A stretch of DNA of 64,000 bases from Plotosus lineatus (lineage: Eukaryota > Chordata > Actinopteri > Siluriformes > Plotosidae). A program made the position numbers and the translations under genes. The notes beneath the pieces are model-generated. The model worked only from the letters and a program-made list of their open reading frames with translations, had not been told where the DNA came from and did no database searches. Below are positions 8,785 to 21,309 of this stretch, piece by piece; within the stretch, counting starts at the first letter, position 1; each line of letters opens with the position of its first letter. Location: positions 7,162,782 through 7,226,781 of the forward strand of contig CM045745.1 of the NCBI GenBank assembly GCA_024760905.1. The letters are read 5' to 3'.

Positions 8785-9852
8785 AATAAAGCATGCTCCG
8801 GACGTACAGCATTCCAGACTCATTGCAACAGGAAATTCAGGCGCTGTGTGACCAGAGCCAGAGCTTGGTCCGTATTGGGAACAACAGGTCCGAATTCATT
8901 TCCAGTGAGGGTTGGAGTCCGCCATGGCTGTCCTTTGTCCATACGATTCTATTCCTAATCTTTTTTATGGAGAGAATTTCTAGCTGCAGCCGAGGCAGTT
9001 GATTGGTTCTGGTTTGGTGGTCATCAGATCTCGTTTCTGCTTTTTGCGGGTGATGTTGTTTGTTTGGCTTCATTAAGCCGGGACCTCCAGCTCTCATTGG
9101 GGGGATTCGCAGTCGAGTGCAAAGTGGCCTGATGAGAATCAGCACCTCCAAGTCCAAGATCATGGTTCTCAGTATGAAAAGGGTGGAATGCACCCTCCGG
9201 GTCAGGATTGAGGTGCTGCCCCAAGTGGAGGAGTTCAAGTATTTCAGGGTCTTGTTCACGAGTGAGAGAAGGATGGAGCAGGAGATCGACAGGTGGATCG
9301 CTGCAAATTCTGCTGTAAAGCAGAGCCTGGACCGGTCCGTCATGGTGAAGGGAGAGCTGAGCCACAAGGCAAAGCTCTGAATTTACCAGTTGAGCTACGT
9401 TCCAACCCTCATCTATGGTCACAAGCTTTGAGTAGTGACCAAAAGAGCAAAATTGCAGATATATATATGAAATGAGCTTCTTTTGCTGGGTGGCGGGGCT
9501 CTCCCTTAGAGATACGGTGAGAAGCTCAGGCATCCAGGTAGAGCTCGGAGTAGAACCGCTGCTTCTCTGCATTGAGAGGAACCGGTTGAGGTGGCTCGGG
9601 CATCAGGTTAGACTGCCTCCCGAACGCTTCCCTGGTGTGGTATTTCGGGCATGACCACCCGGGAAGAGACCTCAGGATTGAACTAGAACATGCTAGAGGG
9701 ATTATGTCTTTCGGTTGGTCTAGGAATGCCTCGGTATCCCCTTGGAAGAGCTGGAGGAAGTGGCTGGGGTGAGGGGCGTCTGAACCTCATTGCTTAGGCT
9801 GCTTCCTCCGCAACCTGACCCCGGAATAAACGCAGGAAGATGAGATGAGACC
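8785..9852 (+). pseudogene. LINE family B, 3' half, broken
   Basis: A non-LTR element truncated at its 5' side in the reverse transcriptase. Recognisable pieces in order: QSLVRIGNNR with SEG-type continuation, a degraded active-site region (LLFAGDVV instead of a DD box), MRISTSKSKIMVLS, EVLPQVEEFKYFRVLFTSE, and a C-terminal stretch ending with a tgag-rich tail at 9840-9850 (gatgagatgag). Frameshifts and stops interrupt it throughout. Related copies lie at 16781-18370, 38537-38866 and 48905-50480. Confidence 0.8.
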
Positions 9853-10138
9853 TATTCAAACTTTTAGTGGCTTCAGAACTTCCCTTGAAAGCTACCATTT
9901 AGATGCTGTTGTCTTGTGAACATGGTGTTGAGGTAACAGTTCTTTTGACCCTATCGCAATACCGGGAAAATAATCTCCACCCTGTTACATAAGATCACAC
10001 ACGTGTCCTTAATTTTAAATCATAGTCAATGCATATGATAAAAATTCTGTGCTCCAAAGGTTATCTTTTTATTGCTGTATTAAGATACTACACAAAATAT
10101 ATTATAAACAAATAAAGGTACAGAGTAAACTTTTAGTC

Positions 10139-10140
<2 letters not shown>
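9853..10140. other. Unique sequence
   Basis: Nothing recognised between the LINE tail and the (AT)n tract. Confidence 0.35.

Positions 10141-10200
<60 letters not shown>
10141..10200. repeat. (AT)n microsatellite
   Basis: Sixty bases of AT dinucleotides. Confidence 0.97.
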
Positions 10201-10205
<5 letters not shown>

Positions 10206-10954
10206 CTGACATGGTCCAGGTGACTGAGATGACCTTTGTTCTACTTTTTTTTACGTAAACAGTACGTAAAGCTGTGGACTCTGGATGATGTACTGCACTG
10301 CTGCCACATTGATTGATTGATTGATTGAGCGGATTACTGTAAGCCTGTGCATGTGTTTGTGTTAAAGTAGCTCGTGGGTGTATGTTTGTCGCGTCTTTGC
10401 ATTATTATCCATATGTTTTCTGCTTTGTTTCTTCAAGTTTGTGAGACCTGTTTTTTTTGTCTTTATCTTTTTGAGTCAACACTTTTCTTCTCTGCTGGCT
10501 TCATTATTCTTTTCTTTCTTGTACTACGTGCTTTTCTTGTTTTGGCTTTGGTCAGTTTTTTGTTTGTTTGTTTGTTTTTCACATTTATATTTTAATATTC
10601 TGATATTTCTTTAATGCCATTGTCAGTCTGTTCCCTGATCCTTTATATGGTTTGTAAAAGGGTTTATTGGATGAGCTTCAAATAAATCCCTTTTTTTTTT
10701 TACATCCCATCATCTCTGGCTTCTGTGTGATACAGAGGATTTTTTCTGTCCTTGTCCTGTATAGTACTCATGAAAAGTGCTCTTTAGTGCTATGAAGTGC
10801 TGCGTTAATTAGTAATTGTTATGCAAGTTGTTATTTTCTATGCTAGATGGGACCATTACATAAGCATGTATGAATTAGAAGAAAATGTAAAACATGTCTC
10901 TAACCTCCTTCAAGATTTTATAATTCTAGAAGAAAAAGTGTGAGACAGCAGTGG
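10201..10954. other. T-rich unique sequence
   Basis: The interval 10375-10690 is strongly T-rich on the plus strand, so the hydrophobic-looking frames through it are a composition effect. A short (ATTG)n run lies at 10310-10328. No gene or repeat family recognised. Confidence 0.4.
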
Positions 10955-10990
10955 CATACCGATCAGCCATAAAATTAAAACAGCCTCTTT
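10955..10990. mobile_element. Possible Tc1-like terminal fragment
   Basis: The phrase taccgatcagccataaaatt resembles the terminal repeat of a widespread fish Tc1-like element. Only the end is present. Confidence 0.35.
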
Positions 10991-11086
10991 ATTATTGTGT
11001 AGGATGTACTGTACTTGTGTCACCAAACTGTTAGGCTATGCCTTAACATATCAAAGCATGAACTTCACAAACCTCCTTAAGATGTA

Positions 11087-11718
11087 TAGACTCTCCCCAA
11101 CTTACGAACATTCGTTTTGCGAACATCCGGCGATACGAACAGGGTTGTCTGAGGTCGAGAGTGAAAGTGAAATAAAATTGAAGAACAAGTAGAAATAGAA
11201 ATGGAATAAAATCTATAGAAAGATATATCATAAATATAAGTATGAAATATGATTCAACATTATCCTGAGGTACACTTAATACTTAGCTCTGGCAGAGGGG
11301 CGTGGCTGACACGTGCTTTACACCTGAGGTCCAGGAAGAGAAGCAGAACTATGCATTTCTGAACTCCTGCCAAAGGTTTCAAAGAAGAAACAAATTGACT
11401 CCAGTATTATAATGAACTAGATAAGAGTGAAACTCTCTGTAAATCTGATCAGATCCACTGTGCTGTGCTTGAGAGGAACCAGGAGTTTAAACACGGGACA
11501 TAATGATATTGATAATGTACAGAGGATTATGTAGAGAGAGAGAGCGAGAGAGAGAGCGAGAGAGCGAGATTGTATACGGTACAAACTCGTATAGGTTCCT
11601 TATAGTAGGTTTAAACATATGTTCCCGTCTAAAGAATGCCCTGTAACAACTTGCGAACAAATTCACCAAACGAACGTTCGTCCAAAACCTAATTCGTTCG
11701 TAAGATGGGGAGCGTCCG
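11087..11718. mobile_element. TA-flanked pogo-like miniature element
   Basis: Left end TAGACTCTCCCCAACTTACG pairs with the right end, whose reverse complement is CGGACGCTCCCCATCTTACG; TA lies outside at 11085-11086 and 11719-11720. The termini resemble those of the element at 30059-30839. A (GA)-rich tract with GAGC interruptions lies at about 11535-11570. No transposase frame was found, so it is non-autonomous. Confidence 0.75.
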
Positions 11719-11959
11719 TACTTCTGAACCAGTTCAAAGTGGTTGGGACTTGTTGCTCCATGGTTCGGACTTGTTTTTCCAGTACATCCGAAAGATGAGT
11801 AATTTCGAAGGCCAATTTTCCACAAATCTTTCCCAAATAGATTTTACAAAATGGCGAGGCACTTTATCCAGCTGAAAGAGACGACTGCATTTATGGAACA
11901 TGACTGTCATAAACGTGTGTAATTGATCTGTGACCATATTTAGGTAGAGTGTATGAGCC

Positions 11960-12169
11960 AGAGTGACTCATCGAGTCACTCCCTCATTTCTTGAACCACA
12001 TAATCCTACTATTATGGTTGCAGGGAGGCCGAAGCATGCCTCAGTTGACATGAGGTGAAGGTGGAGTACCTCCTGAACAGCTTAACAGACCATCGCTTGA
12101 CAACGCACACAACCATTCATATTTACATCCACACCTCGGGGCAAATCGGAGCAGCCCAATAACCTAATG
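11960..12169 (-). mobile_element. V-SINE, 3' part (split by hAT)
   Basis: Antisense V-SINE tail (tgaaccacataatcctacta, then ccaataacctaatg). It is continued at 12691-12860 after a hAT insertion, whose duplicated 8 bp (acctaatg) is the last 8 bases here. Confidence 0.75.
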
Positions 12170-12690
12170 CAGTGGTCCCCAACCCCCGGGCCGCAGACTG
12201 GTACCGGTCCATGGATCAATTGGTACTGGGCCGCACAAGAAATAATAATTTCTTTCTGTTTTATTTATTATCTGTGTCTGAACAATCTTTTATTTTTGAA
12301 AAAACTTTTATTTTGAAAATGACCGGATTCTCTTGGTTTCATGTCGGTCATTTGAGCGCTAAAATGTAACCCACAAGGGGACGGCACATGAACAGATGTG
12401 AGTTGGACATGTTTCAAACAGTAGTGGGGATTTCGAGTGAGACTGAGCCTGAGCCTTCATTCTCCCAGCTGGTGCACCATCACCTGTGTTTTTTTGTTTT
12501 TTTTTAAGAAGAGTTTGAGCTCGATTAAAAATGTAACGCTTAGTCCTGATCAGGGAGGCTGGTGCACATCTCAGCCGACTCTGGGCAAGGGTGGGGTATT
12601 ATATGTACAATATAAACACGCCCCCCTGGGCCGTGGTAAAATTGTCAAGCGTTGATCGGTTTGCGGTGATAAAAAGGTTGGGGACCACTG
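12170..12690. mobile_element. hAT-type non-autonomous element in a V-SINE
   Basis: Ends are CAGTGGTCCCCAACCCCCG and, at the right, a segment whose reverse complement starts CAGTGGTCCCCAACC. A perfect 8-bp target duplication (acctaatg at 12162-12169 and 12691-12698) is diagnostic of hAT-superfamily transposition. The 521-bp interior has no intact frame. Subterminal gggccgcagactggtaccgg is shared in part with 22651-22977. Confidence 0.9.
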
Positions 12691-12860
12691 ACCTAATGTG
12701 CATTTCTTTTGACTATGTCGGGAACCTGTAGTACCTGTAGGAAACCCACACAAGCACAGGAAGAATATGCCAACTCCTCCAGAAACACCCGTATCTGGGA
12801 CTCAAACTCAGAACACGCTGTGATGTGGACGTGCTACCCACTATGCCTCAATTCATCATG
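12691..12860 (-). mobile_element. V-SINE, 5' part (split by hAT)
   Basis: Antisense V-SINE core and head: taggaaacccacacaagcac, then gaatatgccaactcctccag and a head ending near gctacccactatgcctca. Confidence 0.75.
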
Positions 12861-12861
12861 C

Positions 12862-13205
12862 ATTCATTTTCTGTACCGCTGGCTCCTATCTCAGCCACTT
12901 CTCAGCAAGAGCATAGTACACCCTGACAGATCATCAGGTCATCTCCGGGCAGAAACCCACTGACGGCACCCCGATGCCCTATTCTCTACCCCATGATAGT
13001 TCGTCAGGCCATCACAGGGCCAATCCAATGGCCTACTCTTCATGAACAACAGTAATGATTCTTTTACATGTCTCTCACCACAGACAGTGAGAGACCTGGC
13101 TGGCCTTTGACAACTAAGTTAACTGCACTGAGGAGACAGCAGTGACAAGTTGGTGATAGTGGGACTCGAACCCCTCACCCAAAGTGTCCCAACAGTAATA
13201 TTGCC
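12862..13205 (-). mobile_element. SINE (head A), V-SINE-like tail, diverged
   Basis: Antisense tail (cattcattttctgtaccgct, gatcatcaggtcatctccgg) followed by an extra copy of tail-like sequence near 12985-13020, then the body (cagtgagagacctggctgg) and head (gtgggactcgaacccctca). Confidence 0.65.
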
Positions 13206-13308
13206 CAGAAGATCACATGCTTAATGGCTTAATTGCTCCACAAAGTCTATCCTGTTGCCATCTCTTCCCAAAAAAAAGTGATCCACATGTATAGAGCTGG
13301 TCATGTGA

Positions 13309-13332
13309 TACAAAAAAAAAAAAAAAAAAAAA
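13309..13332. repeat. Poly-A tract
   Basis: About 23 consecutive A residues; no adjoining element recognised. Confidence 0.8.
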
Positions 13333-13455
13333 TGAAACAGTGGTGGATTGAGATTAAGCATGTGTCTTTTGACTGGTTTGCGGCTACACAGCCTCGTATG
13401 AAGTAATATGCAATGCACTGTGGGTGCTGATTACTTTCGATGGTAGCCAGCATTC

Positions 13456-13810
13456 AATCTTTTTAGCAATTTGTGCTCTACTGTGGGATCATGCACAGGC
13501 CAGACTTCACTCCCCATGAACATCAGTATATTTGTTCCTGGTTCCCTGTCCACCTCTGTCCCACTGACCGCTGAAATACTCATCAAGATTTGTGGTCTTA
13601 GAGCTATTTTGATCGACTCATTTAGCCAGGATCATTTTCCTAAGTCAAAGTCAGATTCTTATGCTTGCAAAACTTTCCTGCTTTTAACATTCAGCACTGA
13701 CTCTTCACTTTCTGTCTACAGTAATTCACCCAAACCTGTAACAGGTGCCATTGTAATGAGATAATCACTATTGTTCACTTTACCTCTCAGGGGTTTCAAA
13801 CTTATTGGTG
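13456..13810. mobile_element. Possible Tc1-like element end
   Basis: Landmarks near 13680-13780 (ttcagcactgactcttcact, gccattgtaatgagataatc) resemble the subterminal part of the fish Tc1-like family whose tip may also occur at 10955. The 97-codon frame through it has no recognisable domain. Confidence 0.4.
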
Positions 13811-14789
<979 letters not shown>

Positions 14790-14944
14790 AGACGTGTGCG
14801 CTCCACTGAATGTATGCGGTGTCGCAACTGACACCGGAGCTTTTGAGACAAAACGCTGCTTATGCGGACTTTTGATCATTCAAACAAGCAAGTGAATATT
14901 GAGCACTAAACAAGTATTCAAAAAAAAATATATATATATATAGC

Positions 14945-15150
14945 GTAGGCCTCCGTCAGTCCCGAAGGACTATGGCTGCGCTCTGGCCAGTATCCCGACT
15001 GGTGATACTCCCCAGTGCACAGAGCCTGGGTAGGGAGTAATGAGGGACAGGCTGTTACCCAAGCAGCAAATCCCCCCCTGTCTCGGCGCCACCAGAAGGA
15101 TCCAATAAAAAGGCAAGTGCCGATACGACTGGGTTCCAGTGCCGCTGCAT
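14945..15150. repeat. Unnamed repeat X, copy 2
   Basis: Matches 7414-7690 over most of its length (aggcctccgtcagtcccgaa, cagagcctgggtagggag, ccaccagaaggatcc, gggttccagtgccgctgca) but carries a single copy of the 46-bp segment duplicated there. It adjoins an (AT)n tract upstream and a V-SINE downstream. Confidence 0.7.
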
Positions 15151-15356
15151 GAGAGAAACTACGGTCAATTTAGAACGACCAATTAACCTACAGTGCACGT
15201 CTTTGGATTGCGGGGGAAACCGGAGCACCCGGAGGAAACCCGCACAAGCACAGGGAGAACATGCAAACTCCACACAGAAACGCCCAGGCCGGGAATCGAA
15301 CCCGGGCCTTCTTGCTGTGAGGTGGACGTGCTAACCACTACGCCACCGTGCCGCCA
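15151..15356 (-). mobile_element. V-SINE head and core, well preserved
   Basis: The antisense sequence keeps the core (gggagaacatgcaaactcca), a clear B box (gggaatcgaacccggg) and a head with ctaaccactacgccaccg. This is among the best-preserved V-SINE heads here; the 3' tail is absent. It ends against (AT)n at 15357-15376. Confidence 0.85.
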
Positions 15357-15389
15357 TATATATATATATATATATAGTGTGTGTCAGAA

Positions 15390-16235
15390 TGGTCTATTGA
15401 CATGCAAAGAGCTAGCTCTGCATGAAGTGAAAGGGAACTAGTGTGCAAAAGCCTTCTTTGCTCGTACATGGCGGTTGCAAAGCTGCCAATCAGCCTTTCA
15501 TAGACAAGCCCGATGTAATTCCTCCCCACGGTGACACATGAAGCCTGGGTACCCTGCGGCCCCAGGCCGAACTGCGAGGACTCGGAATGTGTGGACACGC
15601 CCTGGTGCCCATGAACAGACTCCCAGGGTTGGTCTTCTGGCCAGGAGCTAAGGGTCAGATATCCCTGACAGAAACCTCTTGGTACTGCTCACCACAAATG
15701 AGTCTACTCTGGCACACTGGGTGGATGAAATCATCAATCATCACTAGATTCAACGGTCAGGAAGGCGGAGAAGCAAGGCACTGCAGAGTGCTTAGCGCGT
15801 GTCAAAGCACAAGTGAAGGGCACGGTCATCTACTGCAGCCAATGTTGTCCCCAGACACAATGACTCTTTGTGGCAATGGTTCAGGACCTCAGATGCCGAG
15901 AAAGTGGGATTGTTGCAGTGCAACGGCTCTTCCACCGAAATAACCTTCACACACAGGTCTAGGTTGTGCACACAAACAAGACCTACAGCAATGGGGAACT
16001 GGCGAAGCAACGGGTGGAGATGACCACTGGCAGTTGTAGTCATGAACCTACATGTAGGCGGCTTTGGACATTGGTCGTTCTTCTTTGAACCTGGGGCAGC
16101 AAAGAAGTCCGGCAGCATCCATAGCAACTGAACAGCCCTCTTCAGGACAGCACTGCTCACCCAAGTATGGGAAGGGCCTAGAAAAGATGGCCTAAAAATT
16201 GCCTGCCCTACCAAGGCTGTCCAGCCCACCGCAGC
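15390..16235 (+). mobile_element. LINE family C, putative 5' UTR
   Basis: About 850 bp immediately upstream of the LINE endonuclease frame, without coding bias. It is interpreted as the element's 5' leader because it leads directly into the conserved start of the protein. A minus-strand frame at 15792-16229 has no recognisable domain. Confidence 0.5.
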
Positions 16236-16780
16236 TTGCAGATCATCCCTCTAAGTGGTCGAAACAATAAAAAAGGAAGAAAGAAGTTCATACTAGGGGC
16301 ATGGAACATCCATACCTTAATGGGCAGAGACAAAGCTGACAGACCACAAAGAAGAATAGCCCTGGTTGCCCAGGAATTGTCTCGCTACAACACAGACATA
16401 GCTGCTCTTAATGAGACAAGACTAACAGACAAAGGCTCTCTTGTTGAACCATCTGATGGCTACACGTTCTTCTGGAAAGGCAAACCAGAGAACGAATACC
16501 TCCAAAACCTGAAAACCATAATTAACAAATTCTCCGAAGCGGCCAAGCTATTCGGACTTACAATTAGTCTTGGGAAAACTGTAGTACTTGTACAGCCAGC
16601 ACAAAATACGACCCTCCAGCCATCACGCATCACTATCAATGGCACACAGTTGAAAAATGTTCAGACATTCAAGTACTTGGGCAGCACTATTTCCAGTGAT
16701 TATTCTCTTGATGGATTAAGGGAGAGCCTCGCCTCATGGCGAAGGACGCTCATTTCAGCCACTTGGAAATGGAAATTGCC
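16236..16780 (+). pseudogene. LINE family C protein, endonuclease start fused to RT end
   Basis: The frame carries the start of an apurinic-type endonuclease (LGAWNIHTLMGRDK, then DIAALNETRL with the conserved NET-type Glu) followed abruptly after GYTFFWKGK by the C-terminal part of the reverse transcriptase (AAKLFGLTISLGKT, FKYLGSTISSD). Everything between, including most of the endonuclease and the catalytic DD box, is deleted although the frame stays open. It ends against LINE B on the opposite strand. Confidence 0.8.
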
Positions 16781-18370
16781 TCCACTTGAGGTAGGACTCA
16801 TTCCCTACCTGGAGGATGCATTCCACCCTTTTCCAACTGAGGGCCATGGCCTCAGACTTGGAGGTGCTGATTCTCATCCCGGCCGCTTTGAACTCAACTG
16901 TGAATCGCTCCAATGACAGTTGAAGTTGAAGGTTCTGGCTTCATGAAGCCAAATGGACAATGTCACCCACAAAAAGCAGAGACGAGATCCGTTGCCTACC
17001 AAACCAGAACCCCTCAATGGCTTGGTTGCTCCTGAAAATTCTGTCCATAAAATTATGAACAGAACCGGTGATAAAGGACAGCCTTGGTGGACTCCAATCC
17101 TCACTGGAAACAAATTTGTTCTGTTGTTCCCAATATGGACCAAGCTCTGAAGAGACCCAATGGCCCGTAGCAATGGGTCCAGAACACTGTGCTCCTGGAT
17201 CACACCCCACAAGATAGCCAGAGGAACATGGTTGAAAGCATTCTCCAAAGCCACAAAACATATGTGGACAGGTTGGGCAATTTCCCATGGCCCTTGCAGG
17301 ATCCTGTAGAGTATATAGAGCTGATCGAGAGTGCTGTGGCCAGGACGAAGACCATATTGTTCCTTCTGAGTCTGAGGTTCAACAATCGGTCGGATCCTCC
17401 TCTCCAGTACCCCTGCATAGACTTTCCTGGATAGCCTGAGGAGTGTGATTCCACGATAATTGGCATAAACCCTCTTTTAAAATGAGGAACTACCACCCTG
17501 GTTTGCCAATCCAGCGGTATGGTCCCCAATGACCACGCAATGTTGCAGAGATGTGTCAACCAAGACAGTCCTACACCATCTAGAGCCCTGAGATATCAGG
17601 GTGGATCTCATCTACCCCCGGAGCCCAACCACCGAGGAGCTTTTTGACTACCTTGTTGACCTCAGCTGCAATGGACCCTCACCCAAACCCCCAGGATCTT
17701 CTTCCTCCACAGAGTGCATGTTGGTGGGATTTTGGAGGTCCTTGAAGTATTCTTCCACCTCTCGACAACATCCTCAGTTGAGGTGAGCAGCTCCCCACTT
17801 CCGCTGTAAACAGTATTTGTAGAGAACTGCTTCCCCCTCCTGAGGTGTAGGATGGTGATCCAGAACCTTTTTGAGGCCAATCAATAGTCACTTCTCAGGC
17901 CCTCACTGAACTCCTCCCATACCCAAGATTTTGCATCAGTGACAGCTAGGGCTGCAGCACCTGTCGGGAGTCTCGCAGGTCAATAAGACCCAATAAGCCT
18001 CCTTTATCAGCTGGATGACTCCCTTCACTGCAGATGTCCACCACCAGGTTCGGGGGTTACCGCCACGACAGGCACCAATGACCTTCCGGTCACACCTATG
18101 GGCTGCCGCCACAGCAATGGAGGCATGAAACATGCCCGATTCAGATTCCATGTCATCTTCCTCCTTCTGGACATGGTTGTAGCTCTGCCAGAGGTGGGAG
18201 TTAAAGGCCCCTCTGACAGGAGACTCCGCCGAATGTTCCCAGGAGACCCTAACTACACGCTTAGGCCTGCCAGGTCTGGAGGACGGACTCCCCGCCATCA
18301 TAGCCAACTCACCACCAGGTGGTGATCGGTTGACAGCTCAGCTCCCCTCTTCATCCGAGTGTCCAGAGCA
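16781..18370 (-). pseudogene. LINE family B, longest copy, broken
   Basis: Read on the minus strand from 18370, the order is a post-endonuclease linker (SRPGRPKRVVRVSWE), a middle region (FWITILHLRRGKQF), reverse-transcriptase fingers (NYRGITLL-type), FGECFQPCSSGY, IGVHQGCPLSPVLFI, a damaged active-site box (LLFVGDIV where ADD is expected) and MRISTSKSEAMAL-type sequence before it ends at 16781. Multiple frameshifts and stops are present. The 3' end with the expected tail is missing, cut by the junction with LINE C. Confidence 0.8.
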
Positions 18371-18985
18371 TGTGGCTGCAAGTCCAGTGACAACGACTAC
18401 AAAATAGATCATCGAACTGCGGCCTAGGGTGTCCTGGTGACAAGTGCACTTATGGAGACCCTTATGTTTGAACATGGTGTTTGTGATGGGCAAACTGAAC
18501 AGAAGTCCAACAACGAAACACCATTCAGGTTCAGACTGGAAAAGCTGTATCTACCGATAACACCCTTCCAAGTCACACCCATACCCAAGTCATACCCATA
18601 TGGGCATTGAAGTTTCGCAGGACATATCCATACTATATATTTGTACATTACATCTGCGTATTTTATTCTTCGGTATAGTAATATAAAACATGTGTATATC
18701 GCTCTTAGGTAAATTAATGCTAATTTATGCTCACCTTTACTGCCCATATCTGTACATAACTGCTCACATAATTTATTTATACATAATCTGCACATGACTA
18801 TTCACACCATTTACTCTGCTCTAATCTGTACGTAACTGCTTCTAACTGTACACGCTGCACATACTGTATATGCTGCACTTGCTTCTCTCTGTACTTCTGA
18901 TTGGATGATAAACTGAATTTCATTACTCTGTATTTATACATGTGACACTACAGTTGAATCTAATCTAATCTAATCGAATTATTTT
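18371..18985 (+). mobile_element. Possible LINE 3' UTR with (TCTAA)n tail
   Basis: Ends in gttgaatctaatctaatcta at about 18953-18975, a pentanucleotide tail as in several fish LINEs, preceded by a region rich in tgcacatactgtata-type motifs. No coding remnant remains, so the assignment is tentative. Confidence 0.4.
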
Positions 18986-18989
18986 TTGG

Positions 18990-19325
18990 AACCTTTTAAT
19001 CTTACTAGGGTCACAGCAAGGCTGGAGCCTATTTTAGCGAACTCCAGGTGAAGGAAGGGCACAGTGTTAACAATTCGCCAGGCCACTGCAGGTCAGAACA
19101 CACGCAACCCTTGACACTCACACCTAATGGCAATTTAGTGCAGCCAATTAGTTTAATGTGTACGTCTTTTGACAGTGGGAGAAACTGAAGTAACGAAGGA
19201 AACCCATGCAAACTCAGAAAGAAAAATGCAAACTTCACACAGAATCACATGAGCTCTGAGCGAGAACCCAGGAGCTTCTTGTTGTGACGTGGATGTGCTT
19301 GTCACTACATCACTGTACCACCCAT
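18990..19325 (-). mobile_element. V-SINE, nearly full length, diverged
   Basis: Antisense tail (ggtcacagcaaggctggagc), body (cacctaatggcaatttagtg), core (ttgacagtgggagaaactg) and head (catcactgtaccaccc) occur in order. Confidence 0.75.
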
Positions 19326-20437
19326 CACAGGCACTGACTGGCCAGTTATTGAACATTTTTAAAGTATTTTTGACCTCCAGTTGAGCTATTTCTACCTTTT
19401 ATTGTGGATGTACTGACTGCCATGGTCATTATTAAAGCGAGTTTGACCAAAAGAAAAAAGCATAGCTGAGTACAGAAGTTTTGAAAGGTCATGACATCGC
19501 TTCTGTATCAGTCCCTGAATTAATGTTCAACTTCTACTGTAACTGACTGTTAAACCAACTGACAATGCAAGGCAAGTGAATTATTTTCGAAATTTTTATT
19601 TCGACTATCAAGGATGTTGGATTGTATCTCATTTGGAAAAAAAAAAAAAAAGAAAAGAAAAGAGATTAGCGTGGCAAAGAGGCCAGCCTGTGCTACCTAC
19701 GTATTGGGGTCTTTGGAGGATGTTGGACGTAAAGAGCTCTGGATTGGCTTGTAAAAATGAACAAACCTTCATTGGAATGTAAAAGCACAGAATCCAGACA
19801 GGGCAGGATATTTTTTTGCTGGATAAATGAATCTCTTCTAATGAATACACAAGTTGATCTCCTTTTTAAAATCTGTTCAGCAGCCGGATTAGTGCATCAG
19901 CCGCATTAGTCACCAAGTCCTGATTGAGTGAAAATAATGTGTCTGTGTATGAACTCTAGGGAAGCGAATTCGTGATTTACAATCACGACTCTGGTGCCAC
20001 TGATGGCCTGACATCTTAAACAGTAAATTATAACTTGCAGTTAACTTGCTAATGATTACCGGTACATAAAAAAAGTTATTAGAATGTTTATGTCATCTTA
20101 CATAAGCAAAGGATATCATTTAATTTTCCTGTTACTGAAAATTATTACAAAAGAAAATTCCTACACCTATTTCTACAAAGGTGAAACTCTACACAGTAAT
20201 TGTGATATACTGTACTATGGTCTCTATGCATAATAATTACATTAGTACTAAATGGAGGCTACACGGAATATAGTAAATCCACGAAGCTTGTATTGTCTAC
20301 ACCAGATCCTTTGAGATCAATTTATTGAGTTACAGTGGTATAAGAGGCTGCTGAGTGTGACAGGCATTTTTCAAAACACAAGGTCTGCGTGGATGCTGAA
20401 TGATCCACAGTGTCTGTCAAAGATATGGCAACACTTA
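19326..20437. other. Unique sequence
   Basis: About 1.1 kb with no recognised repeat except an A-run near 19638-19652. No coding bias is apparent on either strand. Confidence 0.4.
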
Positions 20438-20439
20438 TA

Positions 20440-21222
20440 CAGTAAAACCTCCGCTGACGAACGCTTAAGCTCACGAACTTTTCGCCTCAAGAACATTAAA
20501 TTTGCGAGCATATAGTCTCTGCTGACGAACTAGTTTTCGGCGGACGAATCAAACCACGCGGTCGAACAGCGCCACGGTGGCGGCCACGAGAAGCTGACGC
20601 ACACTCACGGCGTCACAGTTCGTTACCCCCTTTCTTTGAGTGCGGAAGTGGTTTGTGTTTGATAGACATTTTGGACCATATTGAGTGTACTTTTGCTATT
20701 ATGGGACCGAAAATGACCCCACCACAGGCGGAGATCATTGAAAAACACGAACGAGGTGTGCGTTTGTGTGACTCAGCGTCCCAGTACCAGTACGCTAAGT
20801 CTACCATTACTACCATCCTTAAGAACAAGGAAGCTATTAAGGGTGCGTGTGTGGCTAAGGGTGTTTCCAAACAGTAGGCGTTTCCAAACTCTCCTTCCAA
20901 ACAGTAAGTCCCTCCCTCCCTCCTCCTCCCACTCCATTCCATCAAGCCATCAACTACCATCACAAAGGTAAATAAAACCACATACAGTACAGTTTATTTC
21001 TTTAATTACAATACAATAGCACATTTATTATACATCAAATAAGGTATATTTTTGTGTAGTTTTAAGGCTTATTTAGTAGAAAATTATGTTTTATGGGGAC
21101 CTGGGAACGGATTATTCTCATTTTAATGGTTTCTTATGGGAAATAAATGTTCGGAAGACAAACTTTTCGCCTTACACACACTTTCTGGGAACCAATTATG
21201 TTCGTGAGCAGAGGTATCACTG
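20440..21222 (+). mobile_element. Pogo/Tigger-like transposon, internally deleted
   Basis: Terminal inverted repeats: left CAGTAAAACCTCCGCTGACG and right, as reverse complement, CAGTGATACCTCTGCTCACG, with TA outside at 20438-20439 and 21223-21224. TA target duplication and a CAGT-type tip fit the Tc1/mariner-pogo group. At 783 bp only the N-terminal part of the transposase is left. Confidence 0.88.
20701..20877 (+). pseudogene. Pogo-type transposase N-terminus (HTH)
   Basis: A 58-codon frame from ATG 20701 carries a helix-turn-helix of the psq/CENP-B type: EIIEKHERGVRLCD then STITTILKNKEAIKG (about residues 12-49). The DDE catalytic domain is absent. The same helix signature occurs at 57036-57122. 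A DNA-binding peptide could in principle be made, but nothing shows that it is. Confidence 0.75.
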
Positions 21223-21309
21223 TATCTTTAAAACTACTTCATAATAAGCATTTTTAATTTACGAAAAGCAATCATTAAAAATATTATGTATATTCAAATA
21301 ATTAAAGTT

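Noticed and set aside
10374..10614. Hydrophobic 70-80 codon frames resembling membrane proteins
   Set aside because: The Phe and Leu content comes from a T-rich strand; two overlapping frames look alike and neither has other support.
16236..16916. 226-codon frame considered as a host endonuclease-like gene
   Set aside because: It is a LINE protein with an internal deletion, followed by antisense LINE B sequence in the last part of the frame.
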